Assembly (NCBI GenBank): GCA_945915475.1
Contig: CAMEFI010000003.1
Coordinates: 92,019-156,018 of the forward strand
Direction: 5' to 3'
Length of the DNA: 64,000 nt
Origin: an uncultured Clostridium sp.
GTDB lineage: Bacteria > Bacillota > Clostridia > Lachnospirales > Lachnospiraceae
Part shown: positions 21,798 to 31,668 of the stretch, one piece after another
How the letters are laid out: every line of letters starts with the position of its first letter
Position numbering within the stretch: position 1 is the stretch's first letter
Position numbers and translations under genes: made by a program
The notes under the pieces: generated by a model
What the model saw: the letters and a program-made list of their open reading frames with translations, nothing else
Databases searched by the model: none
Told to the model about the DNA's origin: nothing

Positions 21798-24030
21798 GAT
21801 TATATACAAAAACGAAAAGAATCAATATGTTGTATTCGCAGTGGAGACGAAGGATGGGGAGGATGAGACTTTTGTGGGATATCTTTCCGGAATCGAAGAA
21901 GGAATGTATATTGTTGCACAGGGTGAATATGTAGATCATCCTAATTACAATATTCAGTTTAAGGTTTCGGAATATGAGGTGAAGATGCCGGATGATCTTA
22001 TGAGTATGGAGCGGTATTTAGGTTCAGGAGCCATTAAGGGTGTTGGCGAGATTATGGCAAAACGGATTATCAGGAAATTCGGAATGGATACGTTCCGGAT
22101 TATCGAGGAAGAACCGGAACGCTTAGCGGAGATCAAGGGTATTTCAGAACGTAAAGCAAATGAAATCGGAGTACAGTTTATCGAAAAACAGGCGATGCGG
22201 GAAGCATTAATGTTTCTCTCGGAATTCGGCATTTCACCGACACTGGCGGTGAAGATCTTCAATGAGTATGGGCAACGGATGTATACGATTATTAAGAAGA
22301 ATCCCTATCAGATTGCGGAGGATATCAGCGGGGTGGGATTCAAGACGGCTGATGCCATTGCCATGCGCGCCGGAATCGGAATGCAGTCCGATTTTCGGGT
22401 GAGAGCAGGTATATTATATACACTGAATCAGGCGACGGGGCTTGGACATGTGTATCTGCCAAGGAGAATTGCGATAAGCTGGACAAGGCAGCTTTTGGAA
22501 AAAAGTGGAGAGATAGCAGAGGAATCCATTGAAACGCAGCTTATGAACCTTCAGGTGGAGGGTAAGGTTGTATTCCGGGAACGGGACGGGGAGGATATTA
22601 TTTATGCAGCGAATTTCTATAACCGTGAGCTGGATGCAGCGAGAATGCTCCTTGAGAATAAATCCATGGTTCATGTGGAGGATGAAGAGATTCGGCGGAT
22701 TTTGAAAGAGATTGAGAAGAAGAACAACATGACGTTGGATGAGCTGCAAAAGGAAGCAGTGAGACAGGCGGTGGAACAGGGGGTGCTTGTGATTACCGGT
22801 GGCCCGGGTACCGGTAAAACAACAACCATTAATGCAATCATTCAGTATTATGAAATGAAAGGTGCAGAGATTCTGCTTGCAGCGCCTACAGGGCGTGCGG
22901 CAAAAAGGATGACAGAGGCTACCGGCTACAAGGCACAGACGATTCACCGCTTGCTGGAGCTTTCAAGTGGTGTACCGGAAGAAGGCGATGGCACCGGTAA
23001 TGCAGGAATCCGATTTGAGCGAAATGCATCGAATCCCTTAGATGCAGATGTTATCATTATCGATGAGATGTCAATGGTGGATATGTTTCTCATGCATTCC
23101 CTATTAGCGGCAGTAGTGCCGGGGACACATCTTATTCTGGTAGGAGATGAGAACCAGCTTCCCTCTGTCGGGGCAGGTAATGTATTAAAAGATATCATCC
23201 GTTCAGGCTGTGTGCCGGTTGTAGCACTTAAGCAGATTTTCCGGCAGGAGGAAGGAAGCAGCATCGTGGAAAATGCACACAAGATCAATAAGGGTGAGGA
23301 GATTGTGCTGGATAATAAGAGTAAGGATTTCTTCTATCTGCCAAGGACGAACGTACGGGATATTATAACAGAATTGGGGCTTCTTCTTACAAGAAAGCTT
23401 CCGGGTTATGTGGGCTGTGACAGTAAGGAGATCCAGGTGCTTACACCGATGCGAAATGGGGAGCTGGGAGTGGAGAACCTGAATAGACAGTTGCAGCAGG
23501 TCCTGAATCCGGCGCATGCCAGAAAGAAAGAGAAGGAATGCAATAATGGAACCATTTTCCGGGAGGGAGATAAGGTGATGCAGATCCGGAACAATTATAA
23601 GTTAGAATGGACCATTTATAGTGGAAAAGGGCGGTTTAAGTTAGAAGAAGGCGTTGGTGTGTTTAACGGAGATATGGGTGTTATACGGGAAATTGATGAT
23701 TACAATGAAGAAGTGGTTGTGTTGTTTGATGATGACAAAGAAGTGCGGTATCCCTATAATCTCTTAGATGAACTGGAGTTATCCTATGCCATTACGATAC
23801 ATAAATCACAGGGGAGTGAATATCCGGCAGTGATACTTCCACTGTTTAGTGGTCCGCGGGTGCTTCTCAACCGGAATCTGCTCTATACGGCGGTCACCAG
23901 AGCAAGGCAGTGTGTTGTAATTGTGGGGAATGGTTATCTTGTTGAGAACATGATTCATAATAATGACGAACAAAAACGTTATTCATCATTGGATATGCGG
24001 CTTCAGGAATTATACGAGAGTGGATTTTAA
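21772..24030 (+). CDS. RecD2-like ATP-dependent DNA helicase (SF1B)
   Basis: A 752-residue helicase of the RecD2 family, the 5'-3' SF1B enzymes found in bacteria where RecBCD is absent. An N-terminal OB-like region (1-75) is followed by helix-hairpin-helix repeats (GAIKGVGEIMAKRIIRKFG and later GVGFKTADAIAMRAGI). The motor shows Walker A GGPGTGKTTT near residue 342, Walker B IIIDEMSMVD near 428, and C-terminal motifs AITIHKSQGSEYPAVI and TAVTRAR. AAGGAG at 21757-21762 fits the ATG. Length and domains are normal. It acts in replication-fork or repair processing and precedes comFC, as in many Clostridia. Confidence 0.95.
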   Translation: MEREGIVSKIIYKNEKNQYVVFAVETKDGEDETFVGYLSGIEEGMYIVAQGEYVDHPNYNIQFKVSEYEVKMPDDLMSMERYLGSGAIKGVGEIMAKRIIRKFGMDTFRIIEEEPERLAEIKGISERKANEIGVQFIEKQAMREALMFLSEFGISPTLAVKIFNEYGQRMYTIIKKNPYQIAEDISGVGFKTADAIAMRAGIGMQSDFRVRAGILYTLNQATGLGHVYLPRRIAISWTRQLLEKSGEIAEESIETQLMNLQVEGKVVFRERDGEDIIYAANFYNRELDAARMLLENKSMVHVEDEEIRRILKEIEKKNNMTLDELQKEAVRQAVEQGVLVITGGPGTGKTTTINAIIQYYEMKGAEILLAAPTGRAAKRMTEATGYKAQTIHRLLELSSGVPEEGDGTGNAGIRFERNASNPLDADVIIIDEMSMVDMFLMHSLLAAVVPGTHLILVGDENQLPSVGAGNVLKDIIRSGCVPVVALKQIFRQEEGSSIVENAHKINKGEEIVLDNKSKDFFYLPRTNVRDIITELGLLLTRKLPGYVGCDSKEIQVLTPMRNGELGVENLNRQLQQVLNPAHARKKEKECNNGTIFREGDKVMQIRNNYKLEWTIYSGKGRFKLEEGVGVFNGDMGVIREIDDYNEEVVVLFDDDKEVRYPYNLLDELELSYAITIHKSQGSEYPAVILPLFSGPRVLLNRNLLYTAVTRARQCVVIVGNGYLVENMIHNNDEQKRYSSLDMRLQELYESGF

Positions 24031-24045
24031 GAAAGGGGGTATTTC

Positions 24046-24753
24046 TTGGGAAATGTGTTAGATCTCATTTATCCGGTGCGTTGTCCATTGTGCAGGAAGA
24101 TTCGGCCGTATGGGGACAACCGGATTTGTCTGGATTGTGGAAAGAAACTTCCGTGGATGGAAGAACCGGTCTGCCTGAAATGTGGGAAAGGCATTCGCCA
24201 TCCGGAAGAGGAATATTGTGAAGACTGTGGGAGGATTCCCAAATCCTACTGCCGGGGATTTCCGGTATTCTGGTACACAGGAGGAATCAAGACATCTCTG
24301 TATGATTTCAAATATAAGAATCAGAGAGAATATGCTGATTTTTACAGTAAATGTATCTGTAAGAAGTATGGCAGACAGATACGGAATCTGTATATATCCG
24401 GAATTGTTCCGGTACCGGTGCACCCGCATAAGAGACGGAGAAGGGGTTATAACCAGGCGGAGCTTCTGGCAAAACATTTAGGAAAAGATCTGGAATTGCC
24501 GGTTTATCCGGATTATATAAAGAGGATTATTGATACAAATCCGCAAAAAGAACTAAATGACAAGGCACGTATGAAAAACCTAAAAAATGCTTTCCATATA
24601 GGGGAAAATGCGATAAAATTAGAAAGAGTGCTACTGGTGGATGACATCTATACGACCGGGGCAACGATAGAAGCCTGCACGAAGGTGCTGTTGGACAACG
24701 GAACGGAAGAGGTGTTCTATACCAGTGTGGCAATAGGACGGGGATTTTCCTGA
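24046..24753 (+). CDS. ComF family protein (phosphoribosyltransferase domain, ComFC-like)
   Basis: A 235-residue ComFC-type protein. The start is TTG at 24046, preceded by GAAAGGGGG six bases upstream. An N-terminal double zinc ribbon has four CxxC knuckles (CPLC, CLDC, CLKC, CEDC), and the C-terminal phosphoribosyltransferase domain carries the PRPP loop VLLVDDIYTTGATIEACT. ComFC is needed for natural transformation in Bacillus subtilis, though its reaction is unclear. The helicase partner ComFA is absent; a RecD2-like helicase takes its place upstream. The following yvyF-flgM-flgN order matches the Bacillus comF-flagellar cluster. Confidence 0.93.
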   Translation: MGNVLDLIYPVRCPLCRKIRPYGDNRICLDCGKKLPWMEEPVCLKCGKGIRHPEEEYCEDCGRIPKSYCRGFPVFWYTGGIKTSLYDFKYKNQREYADFYSKCICKKYGRQIRNLYISGIVPVPVHPHKRRRRGYNQAELLAKHLGKDLELPVYPDYIKRIIDTNPQKELNDKARMKNLKNAFHIGENAIKLERVLLVDDIYTTGATIEACTKVLLDNGTEEVFYTSVAIGRGFS

Positions 24754-24801
24754 TGTTATAGGGGGGAATACCATTATACGATAAGATAAGGAGCAAGGAA
24801 C

Positions 24802-25203
24802 ATGGAAGTAAGAACATGCAGTAAATGTAAAAGATTATTTAACTATTTGAGCGGACCATCCATCTGTCCGGGATGTAAGAATCAGTTAGAGGAGAAATTT
24901 CAGGAAGTCAAGGAATATGTCCGTGACAATCCGACCCTGGGAATTACAGAGGTGGCAGAGGCGACAGATGTTTCACCAAAACAGATTCGCCGTTGGATCC
25001 GTGAGGAGAGATTATCTTTTTCGGAAGATTCCGGAGTGGGAATTGATTGTGAGAGCTGCGGAGCGATGATTCGTTCCGGACGTCTGTGCCAGAAATGCAA
25101 GGATAAGCTCCTTGGCAGAGTAGACAGTATGTATGGAAGTGAAGAATCCGTTGTTGTTAAGAAACAGAGAGAGGCAGCCAGAATGCGTTTCTTAGACAAG
25201 TAA
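24802..25203 (+). CDS. Flagellar operon protein (YvyF/TIGR03826-like)
   Basis: A 133-residue cytosolic protein with two CxxC pairs at the N-terminus (CSKC, CPGC) and two more near the C-terminus (CESC, CQKC), flanking a MerR/HTH-like segment (TLGITEVAEATDVSPKQIRRWIREERLSF). This is the pattern of YvyF, encoded between comFC and flgM in Bacillus subtilis, and the same neighbours occur here. The role is poorly known; a negative effect on flagellar expression or a DNA-binding function has been suggested for the family. GGAGC just before the ATG supports the start. Confidence 0.85.
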   Translation: MEVRTCSKCKRLFNYLSGPSICPGCKNQLEEKFQEVKEYVRDNPTLGITEVAEATDVSPKQIRRWIREERLSFSEDSGVGIDCESCGAMIRSGRLCQKCKDKLLGRVDSMYGSEESVVVKKQREAARMRFLDK

Positions 25204-25269
25204 GAAAGCAACAATATATAGTAGTATCCATTCTTTTTGCATCGATATCAAGTTTTTCTGATTTTGGTA

Positions 25270-25296
25270 TAATGTTTCCGGAAAAGTGACCGATAT
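25270..25296 (+). promoter_or_regulatory. Sigma-28-like promoter of flgM
   Basis: TAAT at 25270-25273, a 15-base spacer and ACCGATAT at 25289-25296 match the SigD pattern. The leader to the ATG at 25377 is about 75 bases. A TATAAT at 25268-25273 overlaps the -35, but no matching sigma-A -35 is evident. Confidence 0.7.
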
Positions 25297-25376
25297 ATCT
25301 ATTGAATCCAATAAATCATTGGATAATATATTGACAACGGATGGGTCATCCGGGTCAACGGAAAGAAGGTGTAACG

Positions 25377-25664
25377 ATGCGAATTGGTGCATATAATCAG
25401 ATTGCCCAGGTGTATGGGAACCAGCCGGTTAAGAAAGGCTATAATGCAGGTGGAATCAGCACTGCATCAACTATGGATCAGGTTTCTTTCTCTTCTGTAG
25501 GGAAAGATATGCAGATTGCGAAGACAGCGCTTAGCTCTGTTCCGGATGTGAGAGAAGATAAGGTGAATGCGCTGAAAGCAAGCATCGCTAATGGAACCTA
25601 TCAGGTTAGTGCAGGAGATTTTGCAGATAAGCTGCTGGCTGCATATGACGAAAGATCCTTCTAG
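25377..25664 (+). CDS. flgM: Anti-sigma-28 factor FlgM
   Basis: A 95-residue, weakly structured protein whose C-terminal half (EDKVNALKASIANGTYQVSAGDFADKLL) is the typical FlgM segment that wraps sigma-28. It blocks late flagellar transcription until the hook is finished and FlgM is exported. AAGG shortly upstream favours the ATG at 25377 over an upstream in-frame start. Position after yvyF and before flgN is conserved in Firmicutes. Expression from a sigma-28-like promoter would make it part of a negative feedback loop. A hairpin without T-run separates it from flgN. Confidence 0.92.
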   Translation: MRIGAYNQIAQVYGNQPVKKGYNAGGISTASTMDQVSFSSVGKDMQIAKTALSSVPDVREDKVNALKASIANGTYQVSAGDFADKLLAAYDERSF

Positions 25665-25665
25665 T

Positions 25666-25687
25666 CCTGAAAGCGTAAGCTTTCGGG
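25666..25687 (+). other. Intercistronic hairpin between flgM and flgN
   Basis: CCTGAAAGC pairs with GCTTTCGGG around a GTAA tetraloop, nine base pairs including one wobble, starting two bases after the flgM stop. No T-run follows, so it more likely stabilises or processes the mRNA than terminates it, giving flgM its own expression level. Confidence 0.6.
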
Positions 25688-25725
25688 ATTGGGAAGGATG
25701 ATTGACTGAGAATAAGGAGAATCCG

Positions 25726-26241
25726 ATGGCGAGCTTAATTGAGAATTTAATTATGACTTTAGAGCAAGAGTCAGAATTATATGAGCGGCTCACAAAAGAG
25801 TCGATGGATAAGACACCGGTCATTGTGTCCAATGACCTGCAACGGTTGTCTGAGGCAAACGAGCGGGAACAGAAGATTGTAGATGATATTACATCGGTGT
25901 CACATAAGAGGAATCAGGCGCTTCAGGAGATTGCAACAGTATTAGGCAAGGATGCGAAAACGATTACTGTTTCGGGGGTCATTGAGTTGATGGCGAAACA
26001 GCCGGAGTTTCAGCATCCTTTAATTGCTGTTAGGGACAAATTATTAAAACAGGCTGAGGTACTGAAACAGGTCAATATTCATAATCAGAATCTGTTGAAG
26101 GAATCCCTTGAGATGACAGAGTATTCCATCAATCTGATTCAGTCTATGAACCAGGCACCGGAGACAGCCAATTATAACAAAACGAATTATAGCGGGGCTA
26201 CATTAGGAGGAGCTTACTCTTCCTTTGATGCCAAACAATAA
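25726..26241 (+). CDS. FlgN-type export chaperone
   Basis: About 171 helical residues between flgM and flgK, the position of flgN (yvyG). Helices run through SLIENLIMTLEQESELYERL and LLKQAEVLKQVNIHNQNLLKESLEMTEYSINLI, characteristic of FlgN-like chaperones that escort FlgK and FlgL to the export gate. AAGGAG at 25714-25719 points to the ATG at 25726, eight codons inside the longest frame. Two flgK genes lie downstream, so it may serve both. Assignment rests on position and helical pattern more than on a strict signature. Confidence 0.82.
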   Translation: MASLIENLIMTLEQESELYERLTKESMDKTPVIVSNDLQRLSEANEREQKIVDDITSVSHKRNQALQEIATVLGKDAKTITVSGVIELMAKQPEFQHPLIAVRDKLLKQAEVLKQVNIHNQNLLKESLEMTEYSINLIQSMNQAPETANYNKTNYSGATLGGAYSSFDAKQ

Positions 26242-26264
26242 TAAGACAGGAAAGAGGGATATGC

Positions 26265-28070
26265 ATGTCTGGAACAATGGGTAATTTTTATGTAGGCGTA
26301 TCGGGTTTGCAATCCGGACAATATGCGCTGAATACAACTGCGCATAATATTACAAATGCCGGAACAACAGGCTATACTAGACAGCAGGTTCTTCTTACAG
26401 ATATGGCATATACCAATTTGGGAGATACTGCCATTGGACGGAACCAGGCAGGCCTTGGGACCCGTATTGTAGATGTACGTCATATCCGGGATACTCTCGT
26501 AGATAAGAAATATCGTACAGAGGTGGGGAGAGAGCAGTTCTATCAGACCAAGTATGATGTTGTGGCAGAAGTGCAGAATTATTTTGGAGAATTAGAGAGC
26601 AGTGACTTTCGTACTTATATGCAGAATCTTTGGTCGGCGGCTGAAGAGCTTCAGAAGGAGCCTAACAGTATCGTAACAAGAAGCTCGTATATTGCAAGAG
26701 CAGTGGCCTTTGTGGATCAGGCTAATAAGATCTATTCCCAGCTTACTACCTATCAGAAGAATCTGAATACCCAGATTGAAGATCAGGTAGACCGGATTAA
26801 TAAGCTGGCAGATACCATTTACGATCTGAATGGCAAGATCAGTAAGGTAGAGGCAACGGGAATAGAAGGCGCCAATGATTACCGGGATCAGAGAGATGCG
26901 GCGTTAGATGAACTGAGTGGTATCATTTCCATCAGTTATAGAGAGATGAGTGACGGACAGATGGAGGTATATGCCGAGAAACGTTGTCTGGTCAGCATGG
27001 ACAGAACTTATAAGCTGGACGTGAAGGAAGTCAGTGATTCCTGTGATTACTATGTTCCGGTATGGAAAGATGATCAGACCGATGTATTTAATCTAAGCAG
27101 GGTACCCAATGCAGATACCGGGACGGATGTAGGTTCCTTAAAGGGTATTATCATGTCCCGGGGTGACTGGGTTGCAAAATATACGGATATTCCACAGGCT
27201 CCGGAAGCACCGGTTCGACCGGTTCGTGCTAATTATCAGACGGATGCAGAGTATAATCAGGCAATGACGGATTATCAGGCGGATTATCGGCGATATCAGA
27301 CGGAATACCAGCAGTTTGTACAAGACAGAGATGAATATAATATATATTTAGAGCCCTATACCGTGAACAATATTATGGCACAGTTTGACCAGTTGATTCA
27401 TGGTGTGGTGACTAAGATTAATGATATTTTATGCCCGAATACAGAGATCACTTTGCAAAATGGCAGTACGATTACAGTATTAGACGAAGAAAATGCGGGC
27501 TATGGGATGGGTGAGAAGAATGCAGTTCAGGGAACGGAACTGTTTGTACGCAATAATATGTCGCGTTATACAGAGCAGACGGTAACATTGGCGGACGGAA
27601 CCCAGAAGAAAGTCCAGGTGTATAATCAGGAAGATGAGAGTAATTATTTATCCCTGTATACGTTGGGGAACATCCAGGTGAACGATGACCTTACAAAGAA
27701 TCCGAGTTTACTGCCGCTTTCCAATCTTCAAAAGGAAGAATTGCAGGATGTGGCGAATCAGTTGATTACCATGTGGGAGGAGGATTTTGGTAGCCTGGGG
27801 CCGAACAGTCTTGTGACCAATAATTTTATGGGTTATTACAAAGAATTTATTGCAGATTTTGCGAATAAAGGATATACATACAACGGAATTGCAGAATCGC
27901 AGACTAAGTCGGTTCAGGAACTGGAGGGACAACGGCAGGATGTGGCCGGAGTCTCAACAGATGAAGAACTTAGTAATCTGATCAGATTCCAACAGGGATA
28001 TAATGCTTCTTCGAGATATTTTACGGTAGTGTCGGAGATGGTGGAGCATCTGATCAATAAGTTAGGATAA
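26265..28070 (+). CDS. flgK: Flagellar hook-associated protein FlgK (copy 1)
   Basis: A 601-residue hook-filament junction protein. N-terminal motif YVGVSGLQSGQYALNTTAHNITNAGTTGYTRQQ and C-terminal SNLIRFQQGYNASSRYFTVVSEMVEHLINKLG are the FlgK ends that form the D0/D1 coiled coil. Residues ~308-356 hold an unusual Pro- then Tyr/Gln/Asp-rich segment with a rough periodicity that the second FlgK lacks; it may form a surface-exposed stalk. It follows flgN by 23 bases. Exported by the type III system with FlgN. Confidence 0.95.
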   Translation: MSGTMGNFYVGVSGLQSGQYALNTTAHNITNAGTTGYTRQQVLLTDMAYTNLGDTAIGRNQAGLGTRIVDVRHIRDTLVDKKYRTEVGREQFYQTKYDVVAEVQNYFGELESSDFRTYMQNLWSAAEELQKEPNSIVTRSSYIARAVAFVDQANKIYSQLTTYQKNLNTQIEDQVDRINKLADTIYDLNGKISKVEATGIEGANDYRDQRDAALDELSGIISISYREMSDGQMEVYAEKRCLVSMDRTYKLDVKEVSDSCDYYVPVWKDDQTDVFNLSRVPNADTGTDVGSLKGIIMSRGDWVAKYTDIPQAPEAPVRPVRANYQTDAEYNQAMTDYQADYRRYQTEYQQFVQDRDEYNIYLEPYTVNNIMAQFDQLIHGVVTKINDILCPNTEITLQNGSTITVLDEENAGYGMGEKNAVQGTELFVRNNMSRYTEQTVTLADGTQKKVQVYNQEDESNYLSLYTLGNIQVNDDLTKNPSLLPLSNLQKEELQDVANQLITMWEEDFGSLGPNSLVTNNFMGYYKEFIADFANKGYTYNGIAESQTKSVQELEGQRQDVAGVSTDEELSNLIRFQQGYNASSRYFTVVSEMVEHLINKLG

Positions 28071-28091
28071 TATAGGGAAGGAGATGGGAAT

Positions 28092-29975
28092 ATGCCATCA
28101 ACATTTTTAGGATTGAATACAGGTTTATCCGGACTGAATTATTATCAGGCGAATCTGAATACCACCGCGCACAATATATCCAATGCAGATGTGAAGGGAT
28201 ATTCCAGACAACAGGTGCTTTCTCAGGCCGCCGATGCCCTTCGGGTGAATAATTCGTATGGTATGATGGGAACCGGCGTAAAGGCAACGGGAATTACACA
28301 GTTGCGTAATGTATATTATGATACCAAGTATCACAGTGCACAATCCCAGTATTCGGAATATGCAGCAGTAGAGGAACAGTTGACACAGCTGCAGTCTTAT
28401 TTGAATGAGATGCAGTCTGAGACCGGATATACGAAGTTGTTAAGCAAGTTAAGTTCTGCATTACAGGATTTGGCATCCAGTCCGTCTGATGCCACGTATC
28501 GGACGCAGTTTATTCAGGCAGCACAGAATTTTACAGATTTGATCAAGGAGACGGGAACCAATTACCGAAAGACCCAGCAGGATATCAATAACGAAGTGGC
28601 AATTCATGTAGATACGATTAATTCCATCGCATCACAGATCTATACCTTGAACCAGCAGATCATGAATATTGAGACCCGTTCCGGAAACGCGAATGATTTG
28701 CGGGATCAGAGGGAAGTGCTGGTGGATCAATTGTCGGAGCTTGTCAATGTAACGGTTACAGAGACGCCAATCAAATATGGTTTTGGAGAAGATGCAATAG
28801 AGTCCGGAGCAAGCCGTTATGAAGTGCGTATTGGTAATACTGTGTTGGTGGATGAGATGGAGTGCAAGCAGCTGAAGGTGGTCGCACGACAGGAAAAGGT
28901 GAATCAAAATGATATTGATGGATTATATGATGTGTATTGGGAAGGTTTGAATGAGACCATCGGTGAGAAGTTCAATTTCAATAGTGAGAACGTAACCGGC
29001 AGGATCAAGGGTCTTTTGGAAGTCAGGGATGGGAATAATTTCAATCCCTTTGCAGGCACCATTACAAGTATGGCTACCGGAACAGGCAATGGCTCTGTTG
29101 TTTCCGTGAAACCGGATAAAACCATGTCCATTGATAAGCTGAATCTTCCGGAGTCCGGAACGATTACGTTGAATTGCAAGAATTATTATTATGACAGCTG
29201 GGAAGCAACGAAGGATGCAAATGGGAATCTGACGAGTTTCGTGTTTAAGAATCTTACGGTGGAAGATGAGACCGGAAAACGGGTTCCGGCAACATTTGAT
29301 GTGGCACTGGATGTTGGGAAAGAAGCCATTATGGGAGAGCGGATCGATTGTAAAGGGATTCCGTATTATATGACGGAATTGAATGAATTTACCCGTACCC
29401 TGTCTAAGTATATGAATGATATATTTACCACCGGTGTGGATGCAAATGGAGACCCGGGTATGGATTTCTTTACTGCTCCGGATATAGAGGGCAATGATTA
29501 TGTATTGACTGCCAACTATAATGCTGCGGCGGTATCGTCTGTGGATTCCAGTTATTACCGGATTACCGCCCTTAACTGGGGAATCAATCAGGATATCGTG
29601 AAGGATGAAGGGAAGCTGGTTGTTTCCTATAAAGAGGATATTGAGCAGAGTAATCTGGATGCAAAGGGTGTGTTAGAGAAGGTGATTGCAGGGATGAATG
29701 ACCAGAGCATGTTCTCCCAGGGAACTGTTGCACAGTTTTTGCAATCCGTTACCACATCCCAGGCGGTAGATATCTCAAAGTATGAGGCATTTTCAAAGAA
29801 TATGAATGAGGTGGCAACCGTCATTGACAATCAGAGAAAATCAGTTTCTTCCGTAGATACCAATGAGGAAGCAACCAGTCTGGTTGTGTATCAGAATGGT
29901 TATAATCTGGCAAGTAAGGTTATTTCCGTCATGAATGAGGTATATGATAAGCTGATTAATCAGACCGGTGTATAA
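28092..29975 (+). CDS. flgK: Flagellar hook-associated protein FlgK (copy 2)
   Basis: A 627-residue FlgK homologue directly behind the first copy. It keeps both conserved ends (GLNTGLSGLNYYQANLNTTAHNISNADVKGYSRQQ and SLVVYQNGYNLASKVISVMNEVYDKLI) but differs throughout the centre, including a 290-430 region with beta-rich sequence. GGGAAGGAG precedes the ATG at 28092. Two adjacent flgK genes are uncommon. Either both form a mixed HAP1 layer or they serve different filament types, consistent with more than one flagellin gene here. Divergence suggests an old duplication. Confidence 0.93.
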   Translation: MPSTFLGLNTGLSGLNYYQANLNTTAHNISNADVKGYSRQQVLSQAADALRVNNSYGMMGTGVKATGITQLRNVYYDTKYHSAQSQYSEYAAVEEQLTQLQSYLNEMQSETGYTKLLSKLSSALQDLASSPSDATYRTQFIQAAQNFTDLIKETGTNYRKTQQDINNEVAIHVDTINSIASQIYTLNQQIMNIETRSGNANDLRDQREVLVDQLSELVNVTVTETPIKYGFGEDAIESGASRYEVRIGNTVLVDEMECKQLKVVARQEKVNQNDIDGLYDVYWEGLNETIGEKFNFNSENVTGRIKGLLEVRDGNNFNPFAGTITSMATGTGNGSVVSVKPDKTMSIDKLNLPESGTITLNCKNYYYDSWEATKDANGNLTSFVFKNLTVEDETGKRVPATFDVALDVGKEAIMGERIDCKGIPYYMTELNEFTRTLSKYMNDIFTTGVDANGDPGMDFFTAPDIEGNDYVLTANYNAAAVSSVDSSYYRITALNWGINQDIVKDEGKLVVSYKEDIEQSNLDAKGVLEKVIAGMNDQSMFSQGTVAQFLQSVTTSQAVDISKYEAFSKNMNEVATVIDNQRKSVSSVDTNEEATSLVVYQNGYNLASKVISVMNEVYDKLINQTGV

Positions 29976-30119
29976 TTAAACAGGTTGTATAATTTAACAA
30001 TCCGGAATTTGAGCCTTGAGAAATAAGAGGTTTGGTACGATATAATAGATAGAGGATGCATCTTAAGGATAAGATGTGAATAAGTGAGGTTAATGGAGTA
30101 ACCGGACAGGAGAAGAAGA

Positions 30120-31640
30120 ATGAGAGTAACGAATCAAATGGTGACCAGCGGTTCTTTGCGTAATATGCAAAAGTCCATGCAGCGTGTGAGCAAGCTGAAT
30201 CAGCAGGTTACAACAGGTAAGAAGATATCTGCACCATCTGAGGATCCGGTTATTGCGATTCGGGCATTGAAATTGAGAACAACCTGTGACCAGTTAGAAC
30301 AATATAAGAGCAAGAATATCCAGGATGCCATGTGCTGGGTGGATACCACACAGACATCGGTACAGAATGTATACGACCGGCTGCAGGATGTGTATTATTA
30401 TTGTGAACAGGGCGCAAGTGATACCTTTCAGACGAAGGACAGACAGACTATTATAGATGAGTTATATGCATTGAAGGATGCCATCTACAAAGAGGGTGGA
30501 ATGACCTATGCCGGCCGGTATCTGTTTTCCGGATATAAGACAGAGACGAATCTGGTATTTCAGGATGATGCGGCTAAAGAAGGACTTTCGTATAATATTA
30601 CGGAAGAGATATCTCCGGACAGTATTACCAGTAAGAATGTGGTGTTGGATGGTGTGAATCCGGATGCTCTTGACGGCATTTTAGCAGGAACCATTGCTTA
30701 TGAACAGCCGACTTCTGCAAGTGTGTATAAGATTCGTCTGGCATATAGTGGAATTGATAGTGGAACACCGAGTATTACGGTGACGGATGCGGCAGGCAAC
30801 CAGACAGATCTGGTGGCGCAGGCGGGGGCGAATTTCTCTGTGAAACAGGTTGCTGACAGTGACAGTTATTACAAAGTAGATGCGGATGGGATTAACTATA
30901 TACCGGAGACCGGAGAGATTATTCTTGGTGAGAATGTGTATAATCAGATTAAGAATGCATCCGGCATTTCTGTGAATTATGATAAGTCGAAGTTTGAGGT
31001 AGGGGATCTGAGACCGGAGATGTATTTTAATTGTACCCAGCATAAGACGTTGCAGGATGGTACAATCCAGGATATTAATTATACCGTGGAAGATGCAGGC
31101 CAGCCTATCAAGTATGAGGTGAATTTCAATCAGTATATTACAGTAAATGCGGAAGGTAAGGATCTGATAAAGCACGATATGGGGAATAAGATTGAGGATC
31201 TGGCAGGAGCTGTTCAGGATGTGTTAGATATTGAGAACACCATTACAAAATTAAAGGGTATGCTGGAAGATCCACAGTATAAGAATGATACAGATGCAGT
31301 GGCACAGATTAACAAGATGTTAGAAGGTGCGGATGTAGAGCTGGCACTGAAGAAAGAAAATATGCAGAAGCTTTTTGGCAATAACATCACGAATTTTCAG
31401 AATTTTATGGAGGATGTCAGTGCGGTGCAGGCGAAGGTTGGAACCACTTATTCTAAGCTGGAACTGATTGAAACCCGTGTGACGGAGCAGTTGGCAGAGT
31501 TTAAAGAATTGAAGTCTTCCAATGAAGATGTGGAGACAGAAGAAGCAGCCATAGAGATGTATCAGGCAGAGCTTGTGTATGAATCTTCTCTGGCAACTAC
31601 AGCAAGTGTGATCAAGAAGACGTTGCTGGATTACCTATAG
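30120..31640 (+). CDS. flgL: Flagellar hook-associated protein FlgL
   Basis: A 506-residue HAP3 protein that joins hook and filament. The N-terminus (RVTNQMVTSGSLRNMQKSMQRVSKLNQQVTTGKKISAPSEDP) and the C-terminus (EAAIEMYQAELVYESSLATTASVIKKTLLDYL) are the flagellin-like D0/D1 helices of FlgL. It is longer than the ~300-residue FlgL of Bacillus because of a central insertion (about 165-400). GGAGAAGAAG precedes the ATG. The 144-base gap upstream holds a TATAAT-like element but no clear sigma-28 box. Confidence 0.93.
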   Translation: MRVTNQMVTSGSLRNMQKSMQRVSKLNQQVTTGKKISAPSEDPVIAIRALKLRTTCDQLEQYKSKNIQDAMCWVDTTQTSVQNVYDRLQDVYYYCEQGASDTFQTKDRQTIIDELYALKDAIYKEGGMTYAGRYLFSGYKTETNLVFQDDAAKEGLSYNITEEISPDSITSKNVVLDGVNPDALDGILAGTIAYEQPTSASVYKIRLAYSGIDSGTPSITVTDAAGNQTDLVAQAGANFSVKQVADSDSYYKVDADGINYIPETGEIILGENVYNQIKNASGISVNYDKSKFEVGDLRPEMYFNCTQHKTLQDGTIQDINYTVEDAGQPIKYEVNFNQYITVNAEGKDLIKHDMGNKIEDLAGAVQDVLDIENTITKLKGMLEDPQYKNDTDAVAQINKMLEGADVELALKKENMQKLFGNNITNFQNFMEDVSAVQAKVGTTYSKLELIETRVTEQLAEFKELKSSNEDVETEEAAIEMYQAELVYESSLATTASVIKKTLLDYL

Positions 31641-31668
31641 AGATGAAAGATAAGAAAGGAGATACACC

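Noticed and set aside
25331..25336. TTGACA before flgM as a sigma-A -35
   Set aside because: No -10 element occurs 16-18 bases downstream; the sigma-28-like box upstream explains the gene better.
30036..30043. TACGATAT before flgL as a sigma-28 -10
   Set aside because: The expected -35 position reads TGAG and no TAAN lies at 14-16 bases, so the match is too poor.
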